NCBI GenBank assembly: GCA_002440665.1
Contig: DJUX01000043.1
Coordinates: 249 to 42,181, forward strand
Source of the DNA: Dechloromonas sp. UBA6271
GTDB taxonomy: Bacteria; Pseudomonadota; Gammaproteobacteria; Burkholderiales; Rhodocyclaceae
DNA length: 41,933 bases
Direction: 5' to 3'
The position numbers were made by a program, and so were the translations under genes. Position 1 is the stretch's first letter. Each line of letters opens with the position of its first letter. The notes beneath the pieces are model-generated. The model worked only from the letters and a program-made list of their open reading frames with translations, searched no databases and had not been told where the DNA came from. Below are positions 32,913-41,899 of the stretch, piece by piece.

Positions 32913-34048
32913 AAAATGCCCTCTTTTTACTGTTGACCGTAGCAGTCCTGCTCGGATGCAACAAGGAAGACAGCAAGGTTGCTGCGCCAAACGGCAACGA
33001 TCCGGCGCTGGTCACCCCGGCGCCCGAGTTGCTGGCGCAGCTCAAGCTGGCGGACGTCAGCATCCGTCCCGTCGCCGAAACCCTGCGCGTGGCCGGGCGC
33101 ATCGACTTCGACGAACAGCGCCTGGCGCGTATCGGGGCCACCGTGACCGGCCGCGTTACCCAGATCGATGCGCTGCTCGGCCAGGAAGTGAAAAAAGGCG
33201 ACGTGCTGGCGCGCTTGAACAGCAGCGAGCTGTCCAGCCAGCAACTGACTTACCTCAAGGCGCGTTCCCAACTTGAACTGAACCGGCGTAATGCCGAGCG
33301 CGCCAAGGCCTTGTTCGATGCCGACGTGATTGCTGCCGCCGAGATGCAGCGGCGTGACAGCGAATACCAGATATCGGTCGCCGAAACCCGCGCGGCCGCC
33401 GATCAATTGCAGATCCTCGGCGTCAGTCCGGCGGCCGTCGAACGCCTCGCCAAGAACGGTGCGGTGGATTCGGTGACCCCGGTGGTGGCGACGCTGGGCG
33501 GTGTCGTCGTCGAACGCAAGCTGGCCCAGGGGCAGGTCGTGCAACCGGCCGATGCGCTGTTCGTGGTCGCTGATCTGTCGCGGCTGTGGGCGGTCGCCCA
33601 GGTTCCCGAGCAACAGGTGAGCCAGGTCAAGGTAGGCCAAACGGTGAACATCGAGGTGCCGGCCTTGGGCAACGAGAAACTGATTGGCAAGCTGATCTTT
33701 GTCGGCCAGACCATCAACCCGGAAACGCGTACCGTGCTGGTGCGAACCGAGCTCGACAATACCTATGGCCGCCTCAAGCCGGCGATGCTGGCATCGATGC
33801 TGATCGAGGCCAAGCCGGTCGAACACATGGTCATCCCGGCCAGTGCGGTGGTACGCGAAAACGACGAGGAGCATGTCTTCGTTGCTGAGGGCGACGGCGT
33901 TTTCCGTTTGCTGAAGGTCAAGCTCGGTCCGGAGCAGGGCGGGCAGCGGGTGGTGATCTCCGGGCTCAAGGGGCAGGAAAAGCTGGTCGTCGATGGTGCT
34001 TTCCACCTGAACAACGAGCGTAACCGCAAGGAAATGGAGGGATCGTGA
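32909..34048 (+). CDS. RND efflux periplasmic adaptor lipoprotein (CzcB/CusB-like)
   Basis: 379 residues. Lipobox AVLLGC (Cys17), then the barrel-sandwich hybrid half-motif GRVTQIDALLGQEVKKGDVLARL, a coiled helical hairpin (LEL..NRRNAERAKALFDAD) and the second lipoyl half GGVVVERKLAQGQVV. The membrane-proximal domain ends in LVVDGAFHLNNE. It links pump and channel. It overlaps the pump gene by 4 bases (GTGA). No methionine-rich metal site of the CusB type is seen near the N-terminus. Confidence 0.92.
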   Translation: MKNALFLLLTVAVLLGCNKEDSKVAAPNGNDPALVTPAPELLAQLKLADVSIRPVAETLRVAGRIDFDEQRLARIGATVTGRVTQIDALLGQEVKKGDVLARLNSSELSSQQLTYLKARSQLELNRRNAERAKALFDADVIAAAEMQRRDSEYQISVAETRAAADQLQILGVSPAAVERLAKNGAVDSVTPVVATLGGVVVERKLAQGQVVQPADALFVVADLSRLWAVAQVPEQQVSQVKVGQTVNIEVPALGNEKLIGKLIFVGQTINPETRTVLVRTELDNTYGRLKPAMLASMLIEAKPVEHMVIPASAVVRENDEEHVFVAEGDGVFRLLKVKLGPEQGGQRVVISGLKGQEKLVVDGAFHLNNERNRKEMEGS

Positions 34049-37000
34049 TCGAGTCTCTCGTCCGTGGGGCGCTCAAGCAGCGCCTTATCGTCGCGGTCAT
34101 TGCCGCCGTCCTTTTCTTTTTCGGGCTGGATGCCGCGCGCAAGCTGTCGGTCGATGCCTTTCCGGATGTCACTAACGTCCAGGTGCAGATCGCCACCGAG
34201 GCCCCCGGCCGCTCGCCGGAAGAGGTCGAACGCTTCGCCACCGTGCCGCTGGAAGTGGCGATGACCGGCCTGCCCGGGCTGGAGGAGATGCGCTCGCTGA
34301 ACAAGCCGGGCCTGTCGCTGATCACGCTGGTGTTCAACGACAAGACCGACGTCTATTTCGCCCGCCAGCTGGTCATGGAGCGCCTGCTTGAAGTCGGTTC
34401 GCGCCTGCCGCAGGGCATCACGCCGGTGCTCGGGCCGGTGTCCACCGGCCTCGGCGAGGTCTATCAATACACGCTGGAACGGCCCGACGACGGCGACCGG
34501 ACGCTGACCCAGGACGAACTGATGCAGCGCCGGATCGCCCAGGACTGGGTGGTGCGGCCGCTGTTGCGCTCGATTCCCGGCGTCGCCGAAATCAACTCGC
34601 AGGGCGGGTTCGCCAAGCAGTACCAGGTGCTGGTCAATCCTGACAAGCTGCGCCACTTCGGGCTGTCGATCGCCGACGTCTATCAGGCGGTCGGGCGCAA
34701 CAATGCCAACGCCGGCGGCGGCGTGCTGCCGCAATACGCCGAGCAGTACCTGATTCGCGGCGTTGGCCTGGTCAAGGACCTCGACGACCTGCGCGCCATC
34801 GTGCTGCGCGAGAAGGATGGCGTGCCGGTCTATGTGCGCGACGTGGCGGAAGTGCAGATCGGCCACGATGTGCGCCAGGGCGCCGTGGTCAAGAACGGCG
34901 TCACCGAGGCGGTCGGCGGCGTCGTCATGATGATCGCCGGCGGCAATGCGAAGGAAGTTGTCGGCCGCATCAAGACGCGGGTCGACGAGATCAACGCCAA
35001 GGGCATGCTTCCGGACGGCCTCAGGATCGTGCCGTACTACGACCGTTCGGAACTGGTCGACGCGGCACTGTGGACCGTGACCAAGGTGCTGCTCGAAGGC
35101 GTCGTCCTGGTCGTCGTCGTCCTTTTCCTGTTCCTCGGTGACGTGCGCTCGTCGTTGATCGTCGTGGCGACGCTGGTGCTGACGCCCCTGCTGACCTTCA
35201 TGGCGATGAACAGGTTCGGCATCTCGGCCAACCTGATGTCGCTCGGCGGCCTGGCCATCGCCATCGGCCTGATGGTCGACGGCTCGGTCGTCGTCGTCGA
35301 AAATGCCTACCTGCAACTGGGCCGCCATGCCAACAAGGGCGAAAGCCCGCTACGGGTGATCCTGCACGCGGTGGTCGAGGTGGCGACGCCGGTCATCTTC
35401 GGCGTCGGCATCATCATCCTCGTCTTCCTGCCGCTGATGACCTTGCAGGGCATGGAGGGCAAGATGTTCGCACCTCTCGCCTACACCATCGCCATCGCGC
35501 TGGGCATTTCGCTGATCCTGTCGATGACGCTGACGCCGGTGATGTCGACTTACCTGCTGAAGCCGCCGGCGCATGATGGCGATCACGACACCAAGCTGAT
35601 CGCGGCGATGAAGCAGCGCTACCTGAAAATGCTGCACTGGACGCTCGCCAACGAGAAGAAGACGGTGGCGGCGGCGGTCGGCGCCTTCGTCCTGACCATC
35701 GGCATCCTGCCCTTCCTCGGCACCGCCTTCATTCCCGAAATGAAGGAAGGCTCGGTGGTGCCGGGCATCAACCGGGTGCCGAACATCTCGCTCGACGAGT
35801 CGATCAAGATGGAAATGGAGGCGATGCGTCTGGTGATGCAGGTTCCGGGGGTGAAATCCGCGGTGTCCGGCGTCGGCCGTGGCGAGTCGCCGGCCGACCC
35901 GCAGGGACCGAACGAATCAACCCCCATCGTCAGCCTGAAGCCGCGCAGCGAGTGGCCGAGCGGCTGGACGCAGGACGATATCCAGGAGGCGATGCGCGAA
36001 AAGCTGAAGGCATTGCCCGGCGTGCAGATCGTCATGGCGCAGCCGATTTCCGACCGCGTCGACGAGATGGTCACCGGCGTGCGCTCGGACATCGCCGTCA
36101 AGGTCTTCGGCGATGATCTCGACCAGTTGCGCAAGGTCGCTGGCCAGATCGGCAAGGTCGCGCAGAGCCTGCAGGGCGCGCAGGATTTGCGGATCGAGCG
36201 GATCAGCGGTCAACAGTATCTTTCGGTCGAAATTGACCGCCAGGCGATTGCCCGTCTCGGCCTCAACGTATCCGACGTCAATGACGTGCTGGAAACGGCG
36301 ATCGGCGGCAAGGTGGCGACCGAGATATTCGAGGGCGAACGGCGCTTCCCCGGTGTCGTCCGCCTTCCCGAGCGTTTCCGCAACAACGTCGAGGCCATCT
36401 CGAACGTGCTGATCACCTCGCCGAACGGGGCGCAGGTGCGCCTGACCGATGTCGCGAAAATAAGCGTCATGGACGGCCCGGCGCAGATTTCGCGCGAACT
36501 GGGCAAACGCCGCATCGTCGTCGGCGTCAACGTCAAGGACCGCGACCTCGGCAGTTTCGTCGCCGAGCTACAGCAGAAGGTCGAGCAGCAGATCAAGCTG
36601 CCGGAAGGCTATTACCTGGAGTGGGGCGGTCAGTTCCAGAACATGGAGCGGGCGCTCGGTCACCTGATGGTGATCATCCCGATCACCATTGCGGCAATCT
36701 TTTTCCTGCTCTTCCTGCTCTTCAATTCGCTGCGTTTCGCGACGCTGATCATCACCGTGCTGCCATTCGCCTCGATCGGCGGCATCATCGGCCTGTTCGT
36801 GACGCGCGAATATCTGTCGGTGCCGGCCTCGGTTGGTTTCATCGCGCTGTGGGGCATTGCCGTGCTCAATGGCGTCGTGCTGGTGTCGTATATTCGTGGC
36901 TTGCGTGAGGATGGGCGCAGCGTGCGCGACGCGGTCGTCGAAGGTGCGACGCTGCGCTTCCGGCCGGTGATGATGACGGCGACGGTCGCCATGCTCGGCC

Positions 37001-37155
37001 TGATCCCCTTCCTGTTTTCCAGCGGGCCGGGTTCCGAGGTGCAACGACCGCTGGCCATCGTCGTCATCGGTGGCCTGATTACCTGCACCCTGCTCACACT
37101 GCTGGTTTTGCCGACAATTTATCGCTGGTTTGATGAGGAGGAAGTTGAGGCATGA
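34045..37155 (+). CDS. Heavy-metal RND efflux pump (CzcA/CusA family)
   Basis: 1036 residues from GTG 34045, full length for HME-RND pumps with 12 membrane segments and two large periplasmic loops. The fourth membrane segment reads AIGLMVDGSVVVVEN: it keeps the Asp and Glu of the proton relay but lacks the first Asp of the CzcA (Zn/Co/Cd) DFG motif, and is nearer to the CusA-like or undefined HME3 pattern. Metal specificity is therefore not certain. It exports cations from periplasm or cytoplasm with the adaptor and TolC-like protein. The stop overlaps the PII-like gene by 4 bases. Confidence 0.93.
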   Translation: MIESLVRGALKQRLIVAVIAAVLFFFGLDAARKLSVDAFPDVTNVQVQIATEAPGRSPEEVERFATVPLEVAMTGLPGLEEMRSLNKPGLSLITLVFNDKTDVYFARQLVMERLLEVGSRLPQGITPVLGPVSTGLGEVYQYTLERPDDGDRTLTQDELMQRRIAQDWVVRPLLRSIPGVAEINSQGGFAKQYQVLVNPDKLRHFGLSIADVYQAVGRNNANAGGGVLPQYAEQYLIRGVGLVKDLDDLRAIVLREKDGVPVYVRDVAEVQIGHDVRQGAVVKNGVTEAVGGVVMMIAGGNAKEVVGRIKTRVDEINAKGMLPDGLRIVPYYDRSELVDAALWTVTKVLLEGVVLVVVVLFLFLGDVRSSLIVVATLVLTPLLTFMAMNRFGISANLMSLGGLAIAIGLMVDGSVVVVENAYLQLGRHANKGESPLRVILHAVVEVATPVIFGVGIIILVFLPLMTLQGMEGKMFAPLAYTIAIALGISLILSMTLTPVMSTYLLKPPAHDGDHDTKLIAAMKQRYLKMLHWTLANEKKTVAAAVGAFVLTIGILPFLGTAFIPEMKEGSVVPGINRVPNISLDESIKMEMEAMRLVMQVPGVKSAVSGVGRGESPADPQGPNESTPIVSLKPRSEWPSGWTQDDIQEAMREKLKALPGVQIVMAQPISDRVDEMVTGVRSDIAVKVFGDDLDQLRKVAGQIGKVAQSLQGAQDLRIERISGQQYLSVEIDRQAIARLGLNVSDVNDVLETAIGGKVATEIFEGERRFPGVVRLPERFRNNVEAISNVLITSPNGAQVRLTDVAKISVMDGPAQISRELGKRRIVVGVNVKDRDLGSFVAELQQKVEQQIKLPEGYYLEWGGQFQNMERALGHLMVIIPITIAAIFFLLFLLFNSLRFATLIITVLPFASIGGIIGLFVTREYLSVPASVGFIALWGIAVLNGVVLVSYIRGLREDGRSVRDAVVEGATLRFRPVMMTATVAMLGLIPFLFSSGPGSEVQRPLAIVVIGGLITCTLLTLLVLPTIYRWFDEEEVEA

Positions 37156-37487
37156 AGGAAATCAAGGCAATCATCCGTCCCAACAAGCTGGCGGTGCTGC
37201 GCGACGCGCTGGTGATGCTACCCGGTTTTCCCGGCATGACGGTGAGCAAGGTCGAGGGCTGCAGTGCGCCGTCGCGCCATGTCGTGCGGCAGAAGATCAA
37301 GGATGAGCTGACCGATTATTCGCCCAAGGTAAGGGTTGAGATCATCGCGCCCGACGAGGTGGCCGAGGCGATTTTCCAGCGTATCACCGAGATTGCCCAG
37401 ACCGGCCATTACGGCGATGGCCTGGTCTGGATCACCGACGTCGAAAAGGCCGCGTTCGTCTTCAAGACCATGCCCGGGCCGGCCTGA
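37152..37487 (+). CDS. PII-like signalling protein (PII-NG type) of the metal-efflux operon
   Basis: 111 residues, PII fold: MKEIKAIIRPNKLAVLRDAL (beta1-alpha1), MTVSKVEG, PKVRVEIIAPDE, and TGHYGDGLVWI, the B-loop equivalent of TGKIGDGKIF. The T-loop is divergent (CSAPSRHVVRQKIKDELTDY) and lacks the uridylylated Tyr51 in its usual place. A PII new group (PII-NG) linked to heavy-metal efflux pumps has been described in the literature, and this gene fits by both position and sequence. Its ATG overlaps the pump stop, so translation is coupled. Its ligand and target are unknown. Confidence 0.88.
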   Translation: MKEIKAIIRPNKLAVLRDALVMLPGFPGMTVSKVEGCSAPSRHVVRQKIKDELTDYSPKVRVEIIAPDEVAEAIFQRITEIAQTGHYGDGLVWITDVEKAAFVFKTMPGPA

Positions 37488-37708
37488 TTCAGCGCCTTGC
37501 CGCCAGTTTTAGCGCGGCGTGGCGCATTTTTCAGCCGCTGTGCGGGCGCTGTTCGGCGTCGCGGGCGATCTCCCGAGCCGGGAGAACGTGGCGTTTTCCG
37601 GAGCCGTCCGGACAGCATGAGTGACGGGCGCTGGCGCGCCTTGTCGTCACGCTTGAAATTCGGCATTTTTCGGGCGTCGACCGCAACAGCCGCCGCCCGC
37701 TTTGCCAA
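37488..37708. other. Intergenic region with hairpins
   Basis: No gene is convincing. Two hairpins lie here: TCTCCCG/CGGGAGA (37569-37585, 3-base loop) and TCCGGA/TCCGGA (37597-37612). A minus-strand open frame of 99 codons spans 37409-37708 but overlaps the PII-like gene and is mostly basic and low-complexity, so it is probably spurious. The hairpins may end the converging transcripts. Confidence 0.4.
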
Positions 37709-38185
37709 TCAGCCGGCAGCCAGCCTGGCGAAGGCCGAAACGACTTCCGGCGGCGCTTGCACCAGTTCGATCAGCACGCCTTCGCCGCCGATCGGGAATT
37801 CCTCGTTGCCCTTGGGATGCAGGAAGGTGATGTCGAAACCGGCGGCGCCCTTGCGGATGCCGCCCGGGGCGAAGCGCACGCCGTTGGCCGAAAGCCATTC
37901 GACGGCCTTCGGCAGGTCGTCGATCCACAGCCCGACGTGGTTGAGCGGCGTCGCGTGTACGGCCGGCTTCTTTTCCGGATCGAGCGGCTGCATCAAGTCG
38001 ACCTCGACCTTGAACGGGCCGCTGCCCATGGCGCAAATGTCCTCGTCGACGTTCTCGCGCTCGGAGACAAAGGTGCTGGTGATTTCGAGGCCGAATTTCT
38101 CGACCCACAACGTGCGCAGCTTTTCCTTGGAGGGGCCGCCGATGGCGATTTGCTGGATGCCGAGAACCTTGAACGGACGTGTCAT
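37709..38185 (-). CDS. VOC (glyoxalase/bleomycin-resistance) family protein
   Basis: 158 residues with two beta-alpha-beta-beta-beta modules: IQQIAIGGPSKEKLRTLWVEKFGLE and LNHVGLWIDDLPKAVEWL, each starting as in vicinal-oxygen-chelate proteins. The second-module His (LNHVG) and the C-terminal Glu (VLIELVQAP) are candidate metal ligands; the first-module His position has Gln. Similar to methylmalonyl-CoA epimerase or glyoxalase-like proteins, but substrate unknown. It lies 40 bases after lgt on the same strand. Confidence 0.78.
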   Translation of the reverse strand: MTRPFKVLGIQQIAIGGPSKEKLRTLWVEKFGLEITSTFVSERENVDEDICAMGSGPFKVEVDLMQPLDPEKKPAVHATPLNHVGLWIDDLPKAVEWLSANGVRFAPGGIRKGAAGFDITFLHPKGNEEFPIGGEGVLIELVQAPPEVVSAFARLAAG

Positions 38186-38225
38186 GACGGGATTCCTGTC
38201 GTGTGGTGAATAACGTAATCCATAA

Positions 38226-39017
38226 TTATAGAGATTTCTTGCGGTATGCCATCACCAGCATGGCGATGCCGATGGCGACCATCGGCAACGACAGCCACTG
38301 GCCCATGCTGACCGTGTACGACTGCCCGAAGATGCCGTGATCCGGCTCGCGGAAGAATTCGGTGATGAAGCGGAAGGCGCCGTAGCCGATCAGGAAAACA
38401 CCCGACACCGCGCTGCGCGGTCGCGGTCGACTGCTGAAAAGCCACAAAATCGCGAACAGCGCCAAGCCTTCCAGTCCGACATGGTAAAGCTGTGACGGAT
38501 GACGCGGCTGCATGTCGCCGGCCTGGGGAAAGATCATCGCCCACGGCAGACTGGCGTCGGCAACCCGGCCCCACAGCTCGCCGTTGATGAAATTGCCGAT
38601 CCGCCCGGCCGCCAGCCCGAGCGGCACCAGCGGGGCGATGAAATCGGTGACGTCGAACCAGGCGATGCGGTGCTTGCGCGACCACAGGCCCATGGCGGCG
38701 AGGACGCCGAGAAAGCCACCGTGAAAGCTCATGCCGCCTTTCCAGACGGCGAGGATTTCCAGCGGGTGGGCCAGATAGTAGCCCGGCTCGTAGAACAGCA
38801 CCTGCCCCAGCCGACCACCGAGAATTACGCCGAGCATGCCGTAGAACAGCAGGTCGTCCAGTTGTTCGACCGTGAGCAGGCCGGGGCGCGTGCGAATGCG
38901 GTAGCGGCCGAGCAAGATAAATTGAACGAAAGCGACCAGATACATCAAACCGTACCAGCGCACCGACAGCGGGCCGAGCGAAAAGGCGACAGGGTCGAAC
39001 TGGGGGTGGAGAAGCAT
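38226..39017 (-). CDS. lgt: Prolipoprotein diacylglyceryl transferase Lgt
   Basis: 263 residues, about seven membrane segments. The family signature GRIGNFINGELWGR is intact, as are VRWYGLMYLVAF near the N-terminus and RHPSQLYHVGLEGLALF. Lgt adds diacylglycerol to lipobox cysteines, the first step for the lipoproteins seen elsewhere in this window. It is divergent from ilvD; a 76-base region separates the two. Confidence 0.96.
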   Translation of the reverse strand: MLLHPQFDPVAFSLGPLSVRWYGLMYLVAFVQFILLGRYRIRTRPGLLTVEQLDDLLFYGMLGVILGGRLGQVLFYEPGYYLAHPLEILAVWKGGMSFHGGFLGVLAAMGLWSRKHRIAWFDVTDFIAPLVPLGLAAGRIGNFINGELWGRVADASLPWAMIFPQAGDMQPRHPSQLYHVGLEGLALFAILWLFSSRPRPRSAVSGVFLIGYGAFRFITEFFREPDHGIFGQSYTVSMGQWLSLPMVAIGIAMLVMAYRKKSL

Positions 39018-39047
39018 CGGAGGCGGAGAGTCGGCTAGAATTCGCCA

Positions 39048-39053
39048 ATTATA
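39048..39053 (-). promoter_or_regulatory. Perfect -10 element upstream of lgt
   Basis: TATAAT on the minus strand (plus 39048-39053), 31 bases before the lgt ATG. The -35 region is not convincing. A short GCGCC-GCAG-GGCGC hairpin lies just upstream, in the ilvD leader. Confidence 0.35.
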
Positions 39054-39093
39054 GTTCGCGCCGCAGGGCGCAAAGTTTTCGACGGAGATTCAC

Positions 39094-40950
39094 ATGCCTG
39101 ATTACCGCTCCCGCACCTCCACCCACGGCCGCAACATGGCCGGCGCGCGCGCCCTGTGGCGCGCGACCGGCATGAAGGACGGCGATTTCGGCAAGCCGAT
39201 CATCGCGGTGGTCAATTCCTTCACCCAGTTCGTGCCGGGCCATGTGCACCTCAAGGACATGGGCCAGTTGGTCGCCCGCGAGATCGAGGCGGCTGGCGGC
39301 ATCGCCAAGGAATTCAACACCATCGCCATCGACGACGGCATCGCCATGGGTCATGGCGGCATGCTTTACTCGCTGCCGTCGCGCGACCTGATCGCCGATT
39401 CCGTCGAATACATGGTCAACGGCCACTGCGCCGACGCCATGGTCTGCATTTCCAACTGTGACAAGATCACCCCGGGCATGCTGATGGCCGCCATGCGTCT
39501 CAACATCCCGGCCGTCTTCGTTTCCGGCGGCCCGATGGAGGCCGGCAAGGTCACGGTGCAAGGTCAGGTCATCCACCTCGATCTCGTCGACGCCATGGTC
39601 AAGGCCGTGGACAGTTCCGTTTCCGACGCCGATCTGGCCGAGATCGAACGTTCCGCCTGTCCGACCTGCGGTTCCTGTTCGGGCATGTTTACCGCCAACT
39701 CGATGAACTGCCTGACCGAGGCGCTCGGCCTCTCGCTGCCCGGCAACGGTACGGTCGTCGCGACGCATGCCGATCGCAAGGAACTTTTCCTGGGGGCCGC
39801 TCGCCAGGTTGTCGAACTCTGCCGCCGCTACTATGAACAGGACGACACCTCGGTTCTGCCGCGTTCGATCGCCAGTTTCCAGGCCTTCGAGAACGCCATG
39901 ACCCTCGACGTGGCGATGGGCGGCTCGACCAACACCGTGCTGCACATCCTCGCTGCGGCGCAGGAGGCCGGCGTCGATTTCAAGATGGCCGACATCGACC
40001 GCATTTCGCGTCAGGTGCCCTGTCTGTGCAAAGTGGCGCCAATGACCGACAAGTACCACATCGAGGACGTCCATCGCGCCGGCGGCATCATGGGCATCCT
40101 CGGTGAACTCGACCGCGCCGGCTTGTTGCACCGCAATGTGCCGACTGTGCATGAAAAAACCCTCGGTGACGCGATCGACCGCTGGGATGTGGTGCGCACG
40201 CAGGACGCGAAAGTCCATGAATTCTTCCGCGCCGGACCGGGTGGCGTGCCGACCCAGGTTGCCTTTTCCCAGAGTCGGCGCTACAGCGAGCTCGACCTTG
40301 ATCGGACCAAGGGCTGCATCCGCAACCGGACCGACGCCTATTCCCAGGAAGGTGGTCTGGCGGTGCTCCACGGCAACATCGCGCTCGACGGCTGCATCGT
40401 CAAGACGGCAGGCGTCGACGAGTCGATCTGGAAATTCACCGGCACTGCCCGCGTCTTCGAAAGCCAGGATGCTGCGGTCGACGGCATTCTCGGGGGCAAA
40501 ATCGTTGCCGGCGACATCGTCGTCATCCGTTATGAAGGCCCGAAGGGAGGCCCCGGCATGCAGGAAATGCTCTACCCGACCTCGTACCTCAAGTCGCGCG
40601 GGCTGGGCAAGGAATGTGCGCTGCTGACCGACGGCCGTTTCTCGGGCGGCACCTCCGGCCTGTCGATCGGCCATGCTTCGCCGGAAGCTGCCGATGGTGG
40701 TGCAATTGGACTGGTCGAGGACGGCGACACCATCGAAATCGACATCCCCAATCGCCGCGTCCACCTTGCCGTGTCGGACGGCGAACTGGCGCGTCGCCGT
40801 GCCGCCATGGAAGCCCGGGGCGACGCCGCATGGCAGCCGGTGCAGCGTGAGCGTTTCGTTTCCGCCGCCCTGCAGGCCTACGCTCTGATGGCGACTTCTG
40901 CCGACAAGGGTGCGGTGCGCGACGTCAGCCAGATTCAGCGGCGCAAGTAA
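39094..40950 (+). CDS. ilvD: Dihydroxy-acid dehydratase IlvD
   Basis: 618 residues, full length. Cluster cysteines are visible in CISNCDKITPGM and CPTCGSCSGMFTANSMNCL, together with the substrate region EALGLSLPGNGT and the C-terminal TDGRFSGGTSGLSIGHASPEA. IlvD dehydrates 2,3-dihydroxy acids in valine and isoleucine synthesis, using an iron-sulfur cluster. A GGAG site lies about 8 bases before the ATG. No leader peptide or attenuator was seen ahead of it. Monocistronic here. Confidence 0.97.
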   Translation: MPDYRSRTSTHGRNMAGARALWRATGMKDGDFGKPIIAVVNSFTQFVPGHVHLKDMGQLVAREIEAAGGIAKEFNTIAIDDGIAMGHGGMLYSLPSRDLIADSVEYMVNGHCADAMVCISNCDKITPGMLMAAMRLNIPAVFVSGGPMEAGKVTVQGQVIHLDLVDAMVKAVDSSVSDADLAEIERSACPTCGSCSGMFTANSMNCLTEALGLSLPGNGTVVATHADRKELFLGAARQVVELCRRYYEQDDTSVLPRSIASFQAFENAMTLDVAMGGSTNTVLHILAAAQEAGVDFKMADIDRISRQVPCLCKVAPMTDKYHIEDVHRAGGIMGILGELDRAGLLHRNVPTVHEKTLGDAIDRWDVVRTQDAKVHEFFRAGPGGVPTQVAFSQSRRYSELDLDRTKGCIRNRTDAYSQEGGLAVLHGNIALDGCIVKTAGVDESIWKFTGTARVFESQDAAVDGILGGKIVAGDIVVIRYEGPKGGPGMQEMLYPTSYLKSRGLGKECALLTDGRFSGGTSGLSIGHASPEAADGGAIGLVEDGDTIEIDIPNRRVHLAVSDGELARRRAAMEARGDAAWQPVQRERFVSAALQAYALMATSADKGAVRDVSQIQRRK

Positions 40951-41064
40951 ACGCCTGCCGGTTGCGGTGCTGCTGTCAACGCCGCAGGCCTGGATTGCGT
41001 TATCCAGTTGCAGTTGAGGTCGGATGAATTTGATTTATCTGGCAAACCCAAGAGTGCAAGCGGT

Positions 41065-41093
41065 TTGCAAGGCAGTAAAAAGGGTCTTATCAT
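41065..41093 (+). promoter_or_regulatory. Sigma70-type promoter for the cytochrome c gene
   Basis: TTGCAA (41065-41070) and TATCAT (41088-41093), 17-base spacer, 46 bases before the ATG. Confidence 0.5.
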
Positions 41094-41139
41094 CACAAGC
41101 TGATTTACCACTTACCAACCCGACGAACGGAGCGAGAGA

Positions 41140-41445
41140 ATGAAAGCTTTATATGTTGCCATGCTGGCTGCAGGTGTTGTGATGGCCGGTCAGGCCCAGG
41201 CTGACGAAGCGCTGGCCAAGGCCAAGAACTGCATGGCCTGTCATGCCATCGACAAGAAAGTGGTTGGCCCGGCTTACAAGGACGTTGCAGCCAAGTACAA
41301 GGGCGACAAGACCGCCGTCGCTACCCTGGCGGCCAAGATCAAGACTGGCGGCAAGGGCGTCTGGGGCGAGGTTCCGATGCCCCCGAACAACGTCACGCCG
41401 GAAGAAGCGACCAAGCTGGCAACCTGGGTTCTGTCCCAGAAGTAA
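41140..41445 (+). CDS. Class I cytochrome c (c551/c552-like)
   Basis: 101 residues. Signal peptide (VVMAGQAQA), then a mature protein of about 80 residues with haem motif CMACH (31-35) and Met80 in VPMPPN as the likely axial ligand, the arrangement of the c551/c552 family. It is a soluble periplasmic electron carrier, likely to terminal oxidases or denitrification enzymes; the partner is not shown here. It has its own promoter and terminator. Confidence 0.93.
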   Translation: MKALYVAMLAAGVVMAGQAQADEALAKAKNCMACHAIDKKVVGPAYKDVAAKYKGDKTAVATLAAKIKTGGKGVWGEVPMPPNNVTPEEATKLATWVLSQK

Positions 41446-41458
41446 GTTGCTTCAGTTG

Positions 41459-41485
41459 AAAAAGCCGGCTCTCGCCGGCTTTTTT
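41459..41485 (+). terminator. Rho-independent terminator after the cytochrome c gene
   Basis: GCCGGC-TCTC-GCCGGC stem flanked by AAAAA and followed by six T, 13 bases after the stop. Confidence 0.9.
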
Positions 41486-41498
41486 GCGTTTACAGGTG

Positions 41499-41527
41499 TT
41501 GACACGACTGGCCTGCACCGGGATAAT
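41499..41527 (+). promoter_or_regulatory. Strong sigma70 promoter for the tRNA-tuf operon
   Basis: TTGACA (41499-41504) and GATAAT (41522-41527) with an ideal 17-base spacer, ending 13 bases before tRNA-Tyr. Confidence 0.8.
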
Positions 41528-41540
41528 CTTGCGTTCTTCC

Positions 41541-41625
<85 letters not shown>

Positions 41626-41667
41626 GATTGAATGCTGTAGCGGCTTGTGCTGCGGGGCAAGGGTTAA

Positions 41668-41741
41668 GCGGGTGTAGCTCAATGGTAGAGCTGAAGCCTT
41701 CCAAGCTTAAGACGAGGGTTCGATTCCCTTCACCCGCTCCA
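41668..41741 (+). tRNA. tRNA-Gly (TCC)
   Basis: 74 bases including CCA. Acceptor GCGGGTG pairs with CACCCGC; anticodon TCC at 41700-41702; T-arm GGGTTCGATTCCC. The anticodon stem GAAGC/GCTTA has a G-A mismatch at its outer end (27-43). Confidence 0.95.
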
Positions 41742-41770
41742 TTTGCGGTACGGCTGGAGTTTTAAGGTAG

Positions 41771-41845
<75 letters not shown>

Positions 41846-41899
41846 CCGATTTAGCTTTGATTCTGGATTTTTTGCTTATTTGATGATTGGGGAACTGGA

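Noticed and set aside
37409..37708. 99-codon minus-strand frame
   Set aside because: Overlaps the PII-like gene, is basic and low-complexity, and has no ribosome site or family resemblance.
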